A stretch of DNA of 64,000 nucleotides from Gammaproteobacteria bacterium (GCA_018222405.1 JAAFAI010000002.1:124001-188000), one strand, 5' to 3'; shown: positions 1-9,564, counted from the stretch's first letter. Made by a program: numbers and translations. Notes: generated from the letters alone by a model not told the origin.

Positions 1-171
1 AAAGCTGTTACCTTCAGCGAACGGGCTTGGTACGTGGCGGGTAACGATATACTGGATACAGCCATCTTCTCTTAACGTATTGGGCTCGAGGCTCTGGAGC
101 ACTTTGAACAGCGCTTTTTCTTTGCCGGGTTTGGGTAAAAACTGGGCGCTACAATACACTTTCTTTGACAT
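1..171 (-). CDS. Antibiotic biosynthesis monooxygenase (ABM) domain protein, 3' part cut by window edge
   Basis: Reading leftward from an ATG at 171 there are 57 open codons to the window edge, beginning MSKKVYCSAQFLPKPGKEKA, so only the N-terminal part is present. The pattern of a beta strand, then a Lys/Glu helix (PGKEKALFKVLQSLEPNTLREDGC) and then a second strand (IQYIVTRHV) fits the small dimeric ABM ferredoxin-like fold of the YgiN-type quinol monooxygenase family. Those are cofactor-free cytoplasmic oxygenases, often of unknown substrate. An AAGGA ribosome site lies 6 bases upstream of the ATG. The gene is divergent from the M20 peptidase gene. The family call is fair; the substrate is not predictable. 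Confidence 0.6.
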   Translation of the reverse strand, partial: MSKKVYCSAQFLPKPGKEKALFKVLQSLEPNTLREDGCIQYIVTRHVPSPFAEGNSF

Positions 172-349
172 GAGTAATCCTTAACAGGCTGGACTTTGTT
201 TTTTAATAGTCTCAGTATGGCGATTCTGGTCCTGAAGTCAAAAGCTTACCTGCAATCTGTTTTTACTGGCCTTTTATCGTTATTCCCCTCGTTATCGTCA
301 ACTGTTTTTGCCATAGTAGAAAAAACACAACAATCCAGGGGCAAACACA

Positions 350-1654
350 TTGAAACCTTCTTTTCTGACAACACTAACCTGCGCCACCGGTCTATTGTTC
401 TCGCTAACCACCAGTGCTGCGCTATCCGGCGATGAGCAGCAGATAGCCGATTATATTGATGGCCGTAAAGAGGCGGCGATGATCTTGCTGGAAAAAAGCG
501 TCAATATAAACAGCGGTACCATGAATTTTTCCGGGGTCAGAAAAGTGGCAGACCAATTGATGCCGGAATTTGAGGCGCTGGGGTTTGATGTTTGGTTTGA
601 GGATGGCGAGGCTTTCAACCGGGCCGGCCATCTGGTTGCCAGGCTTGAAGGAGGCAAGGGCCCCAAAATGCTGCTGATTGGCCACCTGGATACGGTGTTT
701 GAACCTGGCAGTCCGTTTCAGACCTTTACCCGGGTAGACGAAAAGCATATTAAAGGGCCGGGCGTTGCCGATATGAAAGGCGGCAACATTATTATGCTCG
801 AGGCGCTGCGGGCGCTGCACGCGGCCGGTAAGTTGTCGACGATGAATATTATGGTGGTAATGACCGGCGACGAAGAGCTCAGTGGCCGCCCGTTAGCCTT
901 GTCTAAGAAAGCCTTAATCGACAGCGCCAAATGGGCTGATATATCATTGGGCTTTGAAAATGGTGATGGTAACCCAGCCACCGCTAATGTCTCGAGGCGT
1001 GGTTCCGTGGATTGGGTGTTAACGGTTAAAGGCACACCGGCGCATTCTTCTCAGGTATTTAAACCCGCCGTCGGAGCAGGGGCGATTTATGAAGCATCGC
1101 GTATCTTAACCAGCTTTTATGATAAGCTTCGAAGTGAACAGTTACTTACGTTTAACCCAGGAAATATAATGGGTGGCACTGAGGTTTCACATGATAAACT
1201 TAACAACAGTGGTAGCACTTTTGGTAAAAATAATGTGGTCGCCGAACATGCCATTGTTACCGGTGATATTCGTGCGGTTTCGCAGGAGCAGTTAATTCGG
1301 GTTCAGCATAAAATGCAGGCCATCGTAAAACAGAGCCTGCCAAAAACCAGTGCAGTCATCGAGTTTGGTGAGGGCTACCCGCCCTTATCGCCGAAAGCGG
1401 GTAATCACGAGCTGCTGGGTATTTACAGCAAAGTCAGTCAGGATCTTGGTCAGGGCAGTGTCACCGCAGTGAATCCGCTTAATGCCGGCGCCGCGGACGT
1501 CTCTTTTACTTCAGAGTATGTGGAAATGGCGCTGGATGGTTTGGGCATGAGTGGCTCGGGAGGACACACGGTAAATGAAACTGCGCTGGTCAGTGCCTTG
1601 CCTGACCAGGCAAAACGCGCCGCTATTTTGATGTTACGCCTGAGTGAAAGGTAA
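350..1654 (+). CDS. Secreted M20 family metallopeptidase (glutamate carboxypeptidase-like)
   Basis: A 434-residue zinc exopeptidase of the M20 family, expected to be periplasmic or secreted: residues 1 to about 24 form a signal peptide ending TTSAA. Metal-site motifs are in family order: GHLDT (His112, Asp114), ADMKGG (Asp141), the catalytic GDEE pair (Glu175/176) and a C-terminal GSGGHTVNE providing the last histidine. The dimerisation (lid) domain lies between about residues 215 and 330. The start is TTG at 350, with an AGGGG ribosome site about 8 bases upstream; no ATG gives a complete signal peptide. Closest in kind to carboxypeptidase G2-like enzymes that remove C-terminal glutamate or amidohydrolyse acylated amino acids; the exact substrate is unknown. 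The next gene is also a secreted hydrolase. Confidence 0.9.
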   Translation: MKPSFLTTLTCATGLLFSLTTSAALSGDEQQIADYIDGRKEAAMILLEKSVNINSGTMNFSGVRKVADQLMPEFEALGFDVWFEDGEAFNRAGHLVARLEGGKGPKMLLIGHLDTVFEPGSPFQTFTRVDEKHIKGPGVADMKGGNIIMLEALRALHAAGKLSTMNIMVVMTGDEELSGRPLALSKKALIDSAKWADISLGFENGDGNPATANVSRRGSVDWVLTVKGTPAHSSQVFKPAVGAGAIYEASRILTSFYDKLRSEQLLTFNPGNIMGGTEVSHDKLNNSGSTFGKNNVVAEHAIVTGDIRAVSQEQLIRVQHKMQAIVKQSLPKTSAVIEFGEGYPPLSPKAGNHELLGIYSKVSQDLGQGSVTAVNPLNAGAADVSFTSEYVEMALDGLGMSGSGGHTVNETALVSALPDQAKRAAILMLRLSER

Positions 1655-1741
1655 CCCGCTATTGTTTTTCTGCCAACGATTGCAATTCACAGGCAAGGCC
1701 GCCATAGTAGGCGCCCTTGCTGATATTAATGGAGTCAACCA

Positions 1742-2773
1742 GTGAAGTCGTTGTTATCTCTGGTCTGCCTGACCACTACATTATGTTTTTCTGCGCTGGC
1801 TATGGGGCAATCTCAGTTTGCACTGAACAAGTCGTTTGCCGCGTTATACGAGCAGGAGCTTGGTAGCACGCAAAAGTGTCTGAGTTCTTCGGCTAATCGG
1901 TATGCGGTGTGTTCGCCGGCCCTGAGAGGCGATGGTAATGCGCCGTTCATTTTGTTTCAGCAGGCAGACAGCCCCATTGTGGTGCTTACCCACGGGCTCA
2001 GTGACTCCCCCTTTTTCGTCACAGCAATTGCCAATGAACTTTATCATTCCGGCTATACCGTTATTGCCCCGCTGTTGCCTGGCCATGGCCTGAAAGACGC
2101 TGATGCTGTTATGGAAGATGACCAACTGGCCGAGCGTTGGCAGTCGCACCTTGCAGAAGTGGTGGAGTTGGCTTTGCAATCTAACGATAAAGTGGTGTTA
2201 GGCGGCTTTTCTACCGGCGGTGCGCTGTCGGTAGACTACTATCTGTCTAATCCTGAGAATGTGAAGGGCATTCTGTTATTTTCTGGCGCACTGGCGCTCA
2301 ATGGTAACGTGGAGTCACTGTCAAAGCTGTGGGGCATAAAAACGCTGGCGAAGTTACTCGATGGAGACTATCAGACTAACGGGCCTAATCCACAAAAATA
2401 CCCTAAAGTAGCCAGTTTCGCCGGGCTTGAGTTAATGGAGCTTATTCGCAGTATCCGCGAACGTCTTGAAGAAGGGGCTCGGGTAGAAGTACCTGTTTTC
2501 GTAGCCCACTCCCAGGCCGATCAGACCACGCCTATTGAGGGCGTCCAGAACCTGTTGACCTATGTGAATGCGGATAACACCTTTTATGTCATCGATGAGC
2601 AGTATCAGCTATGTCATGCCGATCTGGTGGTTAATCGTCTGTTGCTGGAGAAAATGGACTTTGATAAAAGTCGTGCCGATTTAAGCGAAACCTGCGCTAT
2701 CCCTCAGGTTAACCCTCAGTTTTTTCCAATGGCAAGAGCCCTGCGCGGATTTGTTGAGTTTGCCCTGCCATAA
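1742..2773 (+). CDS. Secreted alpha/beta hydrolase (carboxylesterase/lipase-like)
   Basis: A 343-residue serine hydrolase with a signal peptide (residues 1 to about 22, ending ALAMG). Alpha/beta-hydrolase landmarks are the oxyanion stretch HGLSDSP near residues 84-90, the nucleophile elbow GGFSTGG with Ser157, an acid in the ADQTTP segment, and a candidate catalytic His in QLCHADLV. Two cysteines near the mature N-terminus (KCLSSS and AVCSPA) may form a disulphide. The start is GTG at 1742 with a GGAG site upstream. It lies 87 bases after the M20 gene on the same strand, so the two may be co-transcribed. Substrate is not predictable; monoacylglycerol or carboxyl esters are the commonest for the family. 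Confidence 0.8.
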   Translation: MKSLLSLVCLTTTLCFSALAMGQSQFALNKSFAALYEQELGSTQKCLSSSANRYAVCSPALRGDGNAPFILFQQADSPIVVLTHGLSDSPFFVTAIANELYHSGYTVIAPLLPGHGLKDADAVMEDDQLAERWQSHLAEVVELALQSNDKVVLGGFSTGGALSVDYYLSNPENVKGILLFSGALALNGNVESLSKLWGIKTLAKLLDGDYQTNGPNPQKYPKVASFAGLELMELIRSIRERLEEGARVEVPVFVAHSQADQTTPIEGVQNLLTYVNADNTFYVIDEQYQLCHADLVVNRLLLEKMDFDKSRADLSETCAIPQVNPQFFPMARALRGFVEFALP

Positions 2774-2782
2774 AGGCAGGGC
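2762..2782. repeat. Perfect 8-bp inverted repeat over the hydrolase stop codon
   Basis: GCCCTGCC (2762-2769) and GGCAGGGC (2775-2782) are separated by ATAAA and include the stop codon of the hydrolase gene. The gene converges with the CusA-like gene ending at 2815. Neither side has a U-run, so a transcript-end hairpin is possible but a classical terminator is not supported. Confidence 0.5.
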
Positions 2783-2814
2783 TTAGTTCACGCTAAGTTG
2801 TATAAATTGAAGGG

Positions 2815-5800
2815 CTAGCGGAGTTTAGCCCGTTTGATCAGGAAAAAGCCCGCCGGCACCACCAGTAAAGACAGCACCAGCGCACTGGCCATGCCGCCCA
2901 CCATGGGCGCTGCAATCCGGCTCATCACTTCTGAGCCGGTGCCGGTACCACCGATAACCGGCAATAAACCTATCATTACCGTTAATACCGTCATCAACAC
3001 CGGACGCACGCGTTTAAGTGCGCCTTCCTCAACTGCCTCACGCAAGCTGGCGCTAATATCCACGTTATCGGCTGGCCGAATATGTGCACAGGTGCTGTTA
3101 AGGTAAATGACCATAATGACGCCAATTTCAACGGCCACACCGGCCAGGGCAATAAAACCAACGCCGACCGCAACAGAAAGGTGATAATCCAGCGCATAGA
3201 GCAACCAGATGCCGCCGATAAGTGCCATGGGCAGGGTACCGAGTACCAGTACCACATCGCTGAGACGGCGAAAGCTCATAAACAGTAAGATAACTATCAC
3301 TGCCAGCGTCATCGGCACAACAAAGGTAAGCTTCTGCATGGCCCGTTCCAGGTACTCATACTGTCCTGCCCACTGTAACGTGTAGCCCGCGGGAAGGTTA
3401 AGCTCTTGGTCCAGAACGCCTTTGGCCTGTTTAACGTAACTTTCAATATCAATGCCGGATACATCAATAAAAGCATAACCGGTAAGCCGGGCATTTTCGC
3501 TCTTCAGTGCGGGCGGGCCTTCGGCAATACTAATATGCGTAATATCCCCCAGTGTTATGCGCTCTCCTCCCGGTGTCACGATGGGTAAGCCTGCAAGCGC
3601 TTCCGGGCTATTTCGGTATTGCTGAGGATAACGCAAATTAACCGAATACCGGGCAATATCCTCCACCGTTGTGGTAATGGTTTTGCCGCCAACGGCAGTA
3701 CTGATGAGTTGCTGCACCTCGGCTATAGTCAGGCCATATCGGCTTATAGCAAGGCGGTCGATATCTATATCAATATACCGGGCGCCGGCAACCCGCTCGG
3801 CGTAGACCGATTCAGTGCCCCCAAGGTCGCCCAGCAGCTTTTCAATATCGGTGCCGATGGCTTCGATTTGCTTAACATCCGGACCAGAGATTTTAATGCC
3901 AAGTGGCGTTTTAATGCCGGTGGCCAGCATGTCGATGCGGGTTTGGATGGGCATCACCCAGGCGTTGGTCAGGCCGGGGAAAGCAACAATGCTGTTGAGT
4001 TCATCGCGCAAATCCTGGCTGGTCAGCCCCTCCCGCCACTGCGATTTGGGTTTAAGCTGAATGAAGGTTTCAATCATCGTCAGCGGGGCGGGGTCGGTTG
4101 CGGTTTCAGCCCGGCCGACTTTACCAAATACGGTTTTAACTTCCGGCAGGGTACGGATCAGTTTGTCGGTTTGTTGCAAAATTTCCCGGGCCTCAGCAAT
4201 GGATACGCCAGCGTAGGTGGTGGGCATATACATCAGGTCACCCTCGTCGAGCGGTGGCATAAATTCGCTACCTAGCTTCGATAAGGGGTAGTAACCGGCA
4301 AGCGTAATCAGAATCGCTATTAGAAGAGTCACTTTAGGGAAGCGTAATACGACTCTGAGCGCCGGCTTGTAGGCTGCCTGGGCCACGCGATTAACCGGGT
4401 TTCGTTCCTCAGGCGCAATGTTACCGCGGATCAGGTAACCCATGAGTACCGGGATCAGGGTAATAGCCAGACCTGCCGCCGCGGCCATGGCAAAGGTCTT
4501 GGTGTAAGCCAGGGGCGCAAACATTCGCCCTTCCTGAGCTTCCAGAATAAATACCGGCAAAAAGCTCACCGTGATAATCAGCAAACTGAAAAACAGTGCC
4601 GGGCCCACTTCAGTGGCCGCTTTACTCACCAGCTCCCAGCGATTGGCGTCTGGTGGCGCTTTTTCCAGATGTTTGTGAAAGTTTTCAATCATCACAATGG
4701 CGCCGTCGGTCATGGCACCTATGGCAATAGCAATACCGCCCAGCGACATAATGTTGGCATTGATGCCCTGCCAGTGCATCAGTAAAAAGGCGCCCAGTAT
4801 GCCCAGCGGCAGTGTTACCAGCGCAACCAGTGCGCTGCGTAAATGGAGTAAAAACAGGCCGCAGATAAGCGCCACTATCAGTAGTTCTTCAAGCAGCTTA
4901 TCCCACAGGTTATCGATGGCACTGGCAATCAGGTTTGAACGGTCATAGACCGTGGTGATCTCTACACCTTCTGGCAGACCGGCCTGCAAGTCCTGTAGTT
5001 TTGCTTTCACGCCATCAATAGTTTGCTGAGCGTTTTCGTTATAGCGCATGACAATAATGCCACCCACGGTTTCGCCCTCACCATTAAGTTCGGCGATGCC
5101 GCGCCGCGGTGCCGGTCCTTCTCTGACTTCGGCCACATCGGCCAGTGTTACCGGTGTGCCGGATTCCGATACGGCAAGGGTTATCTGCCTGATATCGCGC
5201 AGGGTTTCAATATAGCCACTGACTGTGACCATATATTCCGCTTCGGCCATCTCAATCACCGAGGCGCCTACTTCCTGATTGTTCTGACTCACAGCCATTT
5301 CCAGCTGCGCCATGGTTAAGTTATAAGCGTCCAGTTTGTAGGGATCGGCAACAATCTGATACTGCTTTTTCATACCGCCCACCGTGGCTACCTCAGACAC
5401 ACCAGGCACCGATTGCAGGGCAAATTTCAGGTACCAGTCCTGCAGGCTGGTGAGCTCATCGATATCATGCTGACCACTCGGATCGCTTAGCGCGTACATA
5501 TACACCCAGCCTACGCCGGTAGCATCCGGGCCGAGTCTGGGTTTTGCCGAGGCTGGCAGGGTAGGCGCTACCTGGGAAAGGTATTCCAGTACCCGGGAGC
5601 GGGCCCAGTACATGTCGGTGTCATCATCAAACAGGATGTACACATAGGAGTCACCAAAGAAAGAAAACCCGCGAACAGTATGTGCGCCCGGTACCGACAA
5701 CATGGCTGACGTGAGCGGGTAGGTGACCTGCTGCTCTACCACAGAGGGCGCTTGCCCGGGGTAGTTGGTTTGAATGATCACCTGCACATCGGATAAGTCC

Positions 5801-5919
5801 GGAATGGCATCCACCGGGGTTTGTTTCACCGACCAGATGCCTGCCGCGGTGAGCATCAGTGCTGCCAGCAAGACCAGTACGCGATTGTTAAGCGACCAGT
5901 TAATGATGATTGCTATCAT
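2815..5919 (-). CDS. cusA: Heavy-metal efflux RND transporter, CusA-like
   Basis: A 1034-residue inner-membrane RND pump, the usual length for the heavy-metal (HME) branch. It drives Cu(I)/Ag(I) export through a CusCBA-type tripartite complex using the proton motive force. Visible signs are the N-terminal membrane helix followed by TPVDAIPDLSDVQV, typical of HME-RND proteins, the TM4 motif IGAMTDGAIVMIEN carrying the proton-relay aspartate, and the repeated six-helix organisation with two large periplasmic loops. It is the last gene of a same-strand operon, 12 bases after the adaptor gene. The CusF-like domains on its partner and the CopL-like first gene support copper/silver rather than Co/Zn/Cd as substrate. 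Confidence 0.93.
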   Translation of the reverse strand: MIAIIINWSLNNRVLVLLAALMLTAAGIWSVKQTPVDAIPDLSDVQVIIQTNYPGQAPSVVEQQVTYPLTSAMLSVPGAHTVRGFSFFGDSYVYILFDDDTDMYWARSRVLEYLSQVAPTLPASAKPRLGPDATGVGWVYMYALSDPSGQHDIDELTSLQDWYLKFALQSVPGVSEVATVGGMKKQYQIVADPYKLDAYNLTMAQLEMAVSQNNQEVGASVIEMAEAEYMVTVSGYIETLRDIRQITLAVSESGTPVTLADVAEVREGPAPRRGIAELNGEGETVGGIIVMRYNENAQQTIDGVKAKLQDLQAGLPEGVEITTVYDRSNLIASAIDNLWDKLLEELLIVALICGLFLLHLRSALVALVTLPLGILGAFLLMHWQGINANIMSLGGIAIAIGAMTDGAIVMIENFHKHLEKAPPDANRWELVSKAATEVGPALFFSLLIITVSFLPVFILEAQEGRMFAPLAYTKTFAMAAAAGLAITLIPVLMGYLIRGNIAPEERNPVNRVAQAAYKPALRVVLRFPKVTLLIAILITLAGYYPLSKLGSEFMPPLDEGDLMYMPTTYAGVSIAEAREILQQTDKLIRTLPEVKTVFGKVGRAETATDPAPLTMIETFIQLKPKSQWREGLTSQDLRDELNSIVAFPGLTNAWVMPIQTRIDMLATGIKTPLGIKISGPDVKQIEAIGTDIEKLLGDLGGTESVYAERVAGARYIDIDIDRLAISRYGLTIAEVQQLISTAVGGKTITTTVEDIARYSVNLRYPQQYRNSPEALAGLPIVTPGGERITLGDITHISIAEGPPALKSENARLTGYAFIDVSGIDIESYVKQAKGVLDQELNLPAGYTLQWAGQYEYLERAMQKLTFVVPMTLAVIVILLFMSFRRLSDVVLVLGTLPMALIGGIWLLYALDYHLSVAVGVGFIALAGVAVEIGVIMVIYLNSTCAHIRPADNVDISASLREAVEEGALKRVRPVLMTVLTVMIGLLPVIGGTGTGSEVMSRIAAPMVGGMASALVLSLLVVPAGFFLIKRAKLR

Positions 5920-5931
5920 GACTGGCTCCTG

Positions 5932-7656
5932 CTAGTGACCGGCATGGTCCATGTCATGCGACATGGCCATGGCAGGTTCAATATGGGTGATAACAAACTC
6001 GCCGTCTCTGATTTCAAACGTAAAGCGGATTGCCTGCTCTGGCTGCCAGTCTGTCGTGTCTATATGACTGCTGAGAGTAAAGTCCATGGTGGCAGGCCCG
6101 CGTCCCCACTTTTCAATGGCGCCGCGGGAGATATTCATGGCGTGGTTTTGCTCATCAATACGGTTAATCGTGCCATCAACGGTAGCCGAGGGAACACTCG
6201 ATTCTATGCTGTCGGTATCAATCGCAGTGATCTCTACCATGCCATCAGTTTTACGATTCAGCTCGGCATCAAGGCGAATACCGCTGGTTAGATCAGTCAC
6301 ACTAACCTGGTCGCCAATAGCGAAGTCCATCGTCATTCCAGGCCAGTCCCAGGCTGCTACAGGCCCGTGACTGGCGGTCACGGTGCCTGTCTCGCTATCA
6401 ATAGCATCGATAGTTAAGGTGACCCATTGAGTGTCATTACTCTGGCTATCCTCCTCGCCAGAGATCCTCGACAGGTCAGCATCTACGGCACTTTCTGAAT
6501 CAATCAGGAATAAGCCGTTCATCACCACTTCATCCCCTTCTTCAAGGCCTGCTGTGATTTCGGCATAGTCTGCAGTGATGCGACCCACCGCCACGGCCGT
6601 TGAACGGAATTCACCGTTGCCAAGTGCCAGTACCACACGGTCGTTGGCGGCAGTTCTTATCAGTGCGGAGCGTGGAATACTCAGGCTTTCGTTACGCGGT
6701 GTATCGAATGATACGGTGGCAAACATATTGGGTTTTAACCGGCCGTCCGGGTTATCCAGTACCAGGCGCACTTTCAGCGTGCGGGTCTTGTTGTCGAGCT
6801 CCGGATAGATAAAGTCTACCCGGGCTGAAAACGTCTCTCCCGGCAATGCCGGTAAGGTTATGTTCAGATCTTGCTCCGTACTGAGCATGTCGGCATAGCG
6901 CTGTGGAATGCTGGCGGTGATCCACACCGTCTGCAGACTGGCAATAGCCAGCATGGTGGTGCCTGGCGTAACATAAAAGCCCGGTCGGATATTAAGGTTA
7001 GTGACGTAGCCGTTCTGTGGCACTTCAAAAGCGATTTGCTGTTGTACGTTGCCGGTTTTATCCAGATTCTGAATAACCTTAGGCGGTAATTGCAGGGCTG
7101 TTAGTCTGTCTCTGGCTGCGTTGAACAGTGAGCGGTTATTGCGACTGCGGGCCAGCAAATATTCCTCCTGAGCATTTACCAGCTCAGGTGAATACAGGGT
7201 GTATAAGGTGTCGCCCTGGTTGACCGGTTGACCATCAGTGGTGACGGTAAGGCGTTCTACCCAGCCACTCACCCGCGGATGGACATGAATAATCTGGTCT
7301 TCGGCGACTTCTACAATGCCGCTGGCAGCAACCGTTTCAGATAAAGAGCGTGTGTGGACCTTAGCGGTAGTCACCCCCAGGCTCTGAACAATTTGTGGGG
7401 AAATACTCACCGTTCCCGGTGTGGTGCTTGCTTCACCGGCATAAACGGGTACCAAATCCATGCCCATAGGCGATTTACCGGGCTTATCCCGGCGGTAACT
7501 GCTGTCCATTGGCGCTACCCAGTAAAGAATGTCCTTTTCCCCATCGCTTGGGGCGGCGGTATTACCTTCACCCTGTGGGACGTTAGCCGGTAATAAAGCA
7601 TAACCAATACCCACCCCGGCTATCAGGGCAATAACAGGAACAATAAAACGGTTCAT
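5932..7656 (-). CDS. cusB: CusB-like periplasmic adaptor with two C-terminal CusF-like domains
   Basis: Membrane-fusion adaptor of a copper/silver efflux complex. From the ATG at 7656 (GAGGGAG ribosome site 8 bases away; a TTG at 7671 is less likely) it has 574 residues: N-terminal anchor (1-22), a heavy-metal-binding segment (about 44-71, ending KSPMGMDLVPVY), lipoyl/beta-barrel hairpin domains (about 95-380), then two CusF-like beta-barrels. In the first, H430, W438, M441 and M443 keep the exact spacing of CusF metal ligands H36/W44/M47/M49. In the second the equivalent positions are R511, R519, A522 and M524, so three of four ligands are lost. The tail is Met/His-rich (MAMSHDMDHAGH). The metallochaperone appears to be built into the adaptor. 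Confidence 0.92.
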   Translation of the reverse strand: MNRFIVPVIALIAGVGIGYALLPANVPQGEGNTAAPSDGEKDILYWVAPMDSSYRRDKPGKSPMGMDLVPVYAGEASTTPGTVSISPQIVQSLGVTTAKVHTRSLSETVAASGIVEVAEDQIIHVHPRVSGWVERLTVTTDGQPVNQGDTLYTLYSPELVNAQEEYLLARSRNNRSLFNAARDRLTALQLPPKVIQNLDKTGNVQQQIAFEVPQNGYVTNLNIRPGFYVTPGTTMLAIASLQTVWITASIPQRYADMLSTEQDLNITLPALPGETFSARVDFIYPELDNKTRTLKVRLVLDNPDGRLKPNMFATVSFDTPRNESLSIPRSALIRTAANDRVVLALGNGEFRSTAVAVGRITADYAEITAGLEEGDEVVMNGLFLIDSESAVDADLSRISGEEDSQSNDTQWVTLTIDAIDSETGTVTASHGPVAAWDWPGMTMDFAIGDQVSVTDLTSGIRLDAELNRKTDGMVEITAIDTDSIESSVPSATVDGTINRIDEQNHAMNISRGAIEKWGRGPATMDFTLSSHIDTTDWQPEQAIRFTFEIRDGEFVITHIEPAMAMSHDMDHAGH

Positions 7657-7667
7657 AGAAAACTCCC

Positions 7668-8981
7668 TCAAAGCGGTGAGATTGGATTAAGAAAATAGTT
7701 AAGCCGGGTCATCAGCGTGGCCATGTCACCTTGCAGATTGAGTAATTTCATCTGGTCATCAATCAGCGCCAGGTGGCTTTGCATCACATCGGAAAAGTTG
7801 CCGCTGGCAGTAGTGTAAGCGTTAAGCGCGGCGTCGTAATGCTGTTGACGCAGCGGTAATAACGTTTGTTCATAACGGTTAATGCGCGAGTGCAGAGTAG
7901 GGTAGCGGGCATAGAGCTGATTCACCTCACTGAGCTGTTGTTGGATCACCAGACGTTTTTCGGTTTCCAGGCTCTCTGTTTCGGCCACGGTGGCTGCCAG
8001 AGCGGCTTGTTTTACCTTGCGGGAGAATAGCGGTACATCAACACTCATTCCGACCGACACAAAGTCAGCCCGGGAAGTGTTGTTAGTCGCATCCTGGCGA
8101 TAGGCATAGCTGGCATTAAATTCCCACTGCGGGTCGAAACTGGTTTCTACCTGCTGCTGTTTTATCTTCTGCACATTAATCACGGCATTACGACTTATAA
8201 CCTGCGGGTGTTGCTGTAAACGTTCCAATAGCGCCGAAGTGTTGGCAGGTAAAAGTGATTGGCCGATAAGGCTGGTTAACCAACGCTGATCGGCCTGATT
8301 CGGGGCGATGTTGGTTAGCGTGGCCTGTTGCATTGGGGTCAGCCAGTTAGATAAACCGGCAATTGCGGTTTGCTGCTCAGAAGTCAGCGATTCCAGACGG
8401 TCTTCCAGTGCCGTGTGCAGCACTTCCATGCTCAGCACATCATACTGACTGGCACCTGAAGAGCTGGCGTAGTTATTTTCAACGGCAATGGTCAGTTGGT
8501 CCAGTAGTTGTAACTGTTCGGTAACCAGTTCCTTACTGTTGTGCAGAATAATAATGTCAATCCACGCCAGTGTGATAGCCCGGGTAACTTCAGCTTTACG
8601 CAGGTCGCGTCGGGCCGGGTGTTCGGCTGCTTTGGCCGCCAGCGCATCCCGCTGCAGGGCGACGGAGTCGCCGCGGGGCAGCATTTGGCTGACGCCCATT
8701 TTGAGCTGGGTCATGGCCTGTTCGTTGAGCGCGAATCCGTCGGTGGGGACATTGAGCATACCTACTGAGATCCGTGGGTCGGGCATGGATTGCACCGCAT
8801 TGCCCTGGGTTGTCAGAGCATGTTCGCTCTGTCGGCTGCGTGCCAGGGCATAATCCTCACTTAACGCTTGCGACAGTAACTGCGGTAATTGTGGCTGTTG
8901 GGCTTGCTGTGCTGTGGCTACAAACTGCCAGCAACTGAGTAAAATGCCTGCTGACACGACATATAAAGAAGGAAGTTTCAT
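7668..8981 (-). CDS. cusC: Outer-membrane efflux protein of the TolC/CusC family
   Basis: The outer-membrane channel of the copper/silver exporter. The ATG at 8981 (MKLPSLYVV) is chosen because a GAGG site lies about 6 bases upstream and it opens a signal peptide ending VATA; a longer frame from 9050 would put 23 polar residues before the signal. The 437-residue product is mostly alpha-helical with repeated Gln/Leu/Ala-rich amphipathic stretches, as in the OEP half-repeats of TolC proteins. I see no lipobox cysteine, unlike E. coli CusC. It is 11 bases from the adaptor start and is surely co-transcribed. Assignment as CusC rests on operon context more than on sequence. Confidence 0.87.
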   Translation of the reverse strand: MKLPSLYVVSAGILLSCWQFVATAQQAQQPQLPQLLSQALSEDYALARSRQSEHALTTQGNAVQSMPDPRISVGMLNVPTDGFALNEQAMTQLKMGVSQMLPRGDSVALQRDALAAKAAEHPARRDLRKAEVTRAITLAWIDIIILHNSKELVTEQLQLLDQLTIAVENNYASSSGASQYDVLSMEVLHTALEDRLESLTSEQQTAIAGLSNWLTPMQQATLTNIAPNQADQRWLTSLIGQSLLPANTSALLERLQQHPQVISRNAVINVQKIKQQQVETSFDPQWEFNASYAYRQDATNNTSRADFVSVGMSVDVPLFSRKVKQAALAATVAETESLETEKRLVIQQQLSEVNQLYARYPTLHSRINRYEQTLLPLRQQHYDAALNAYTTASGNFSDVMQSHLALIDDQMKLLNLQGDMATLMTRLNYFLNPISPL

Positions 8982-9065
8982 ACTTGCCTCAATGGTTAAC
9001 CTTAAAAAAGCGGGTACAGACACCCGGTCACAATGCCTCAGACATTGCACTGAAAAGAGGTTTGG

Positions 9066-9494
9066 TTAACTCAGGCGTATTGGAGGACGAAACAGCGAGG
9101 TTGGGAATCCGGAAAACGCCACTACCGGTTTACCGACGATTTGGAGCGCAGCGGTTTTAACAATAAAGGGGGAAGCTATTCCGGCCAGATAACTGACTAA
9201 ATGGGAACTGGCATGCTCGCACTGGCAGCCATTTTTAGCACAGGGCGAAGCTTGCTGGGCACAGTTATGCTGGATATCGTTCTGGCAGCAATCTGCTGTT
9301 GAAGAGGCGTCTGCCTGTTCAGCATGCGCAGCATGAACCATTTCATTGTCCGGTTGATGCATCATGCAATCAGTGTTTTCTGCCTGCATGGTATGCACTA
9401 CCTGTGTTTCTGCCATACGTACGCTTTCCGCCTGACCTGAGGTCGGCAGAATAATCAGCATGCTTAGCAGAAAGTAACAAAGTAGTCGTTGCAC
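9066..9494 (-). CDS. Small secreted Cys/His/Met-rich protein, CopL-like
   Basis: A 142-residue protein with a signal peptide (cleavage near SGQAES), a central region dense in potential copper ligands (CMMHQPD, DCCQND, CAKNGCQCEH) and a hydrophobic C-terminal part ending FRPPIRLS. A metal-ligand-rich middle and a terminal RPPI-type motif are features I associate with CopL-family proteins, which precede copper-resistance operons and are needed for their copper-responsive expression in Xanthomonas. It is the first gene of the cus-like operon, 84 bases before the CusC-like gene. The start is GTG at 9494 with a GGA site 7 bases away. Family assignment is from recalled features only. A periplasmic copper buffer is the alternative. 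Confidence 0.6.
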   Translation of the reverse strand: MQRLLCYFLLSMLIILPTSGQAESVRMAETQVVHTMQAENTDCMMHQPDNEMVHAAHAEQADASSTADCCQNDIQHNCAQQASPCAKNGCQCEHASSHLVSYLAGIASPFIVKTAALQIVGKPVVAFSGFPTSLFRPPIRLS

Positions 9495-9564
9495 TGAATA
9501 ATCCGGTAACTGTACTAACGTGAGTATACGATAATCATATCAGACAGGGAAATACTGATTTTGC

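Noticed and set aside
3619-4275. 218-residue frame antisense to the CusA-like gene
   Set aside because: Shadow of a real RND gene; no ribosome site and no domain pattern.
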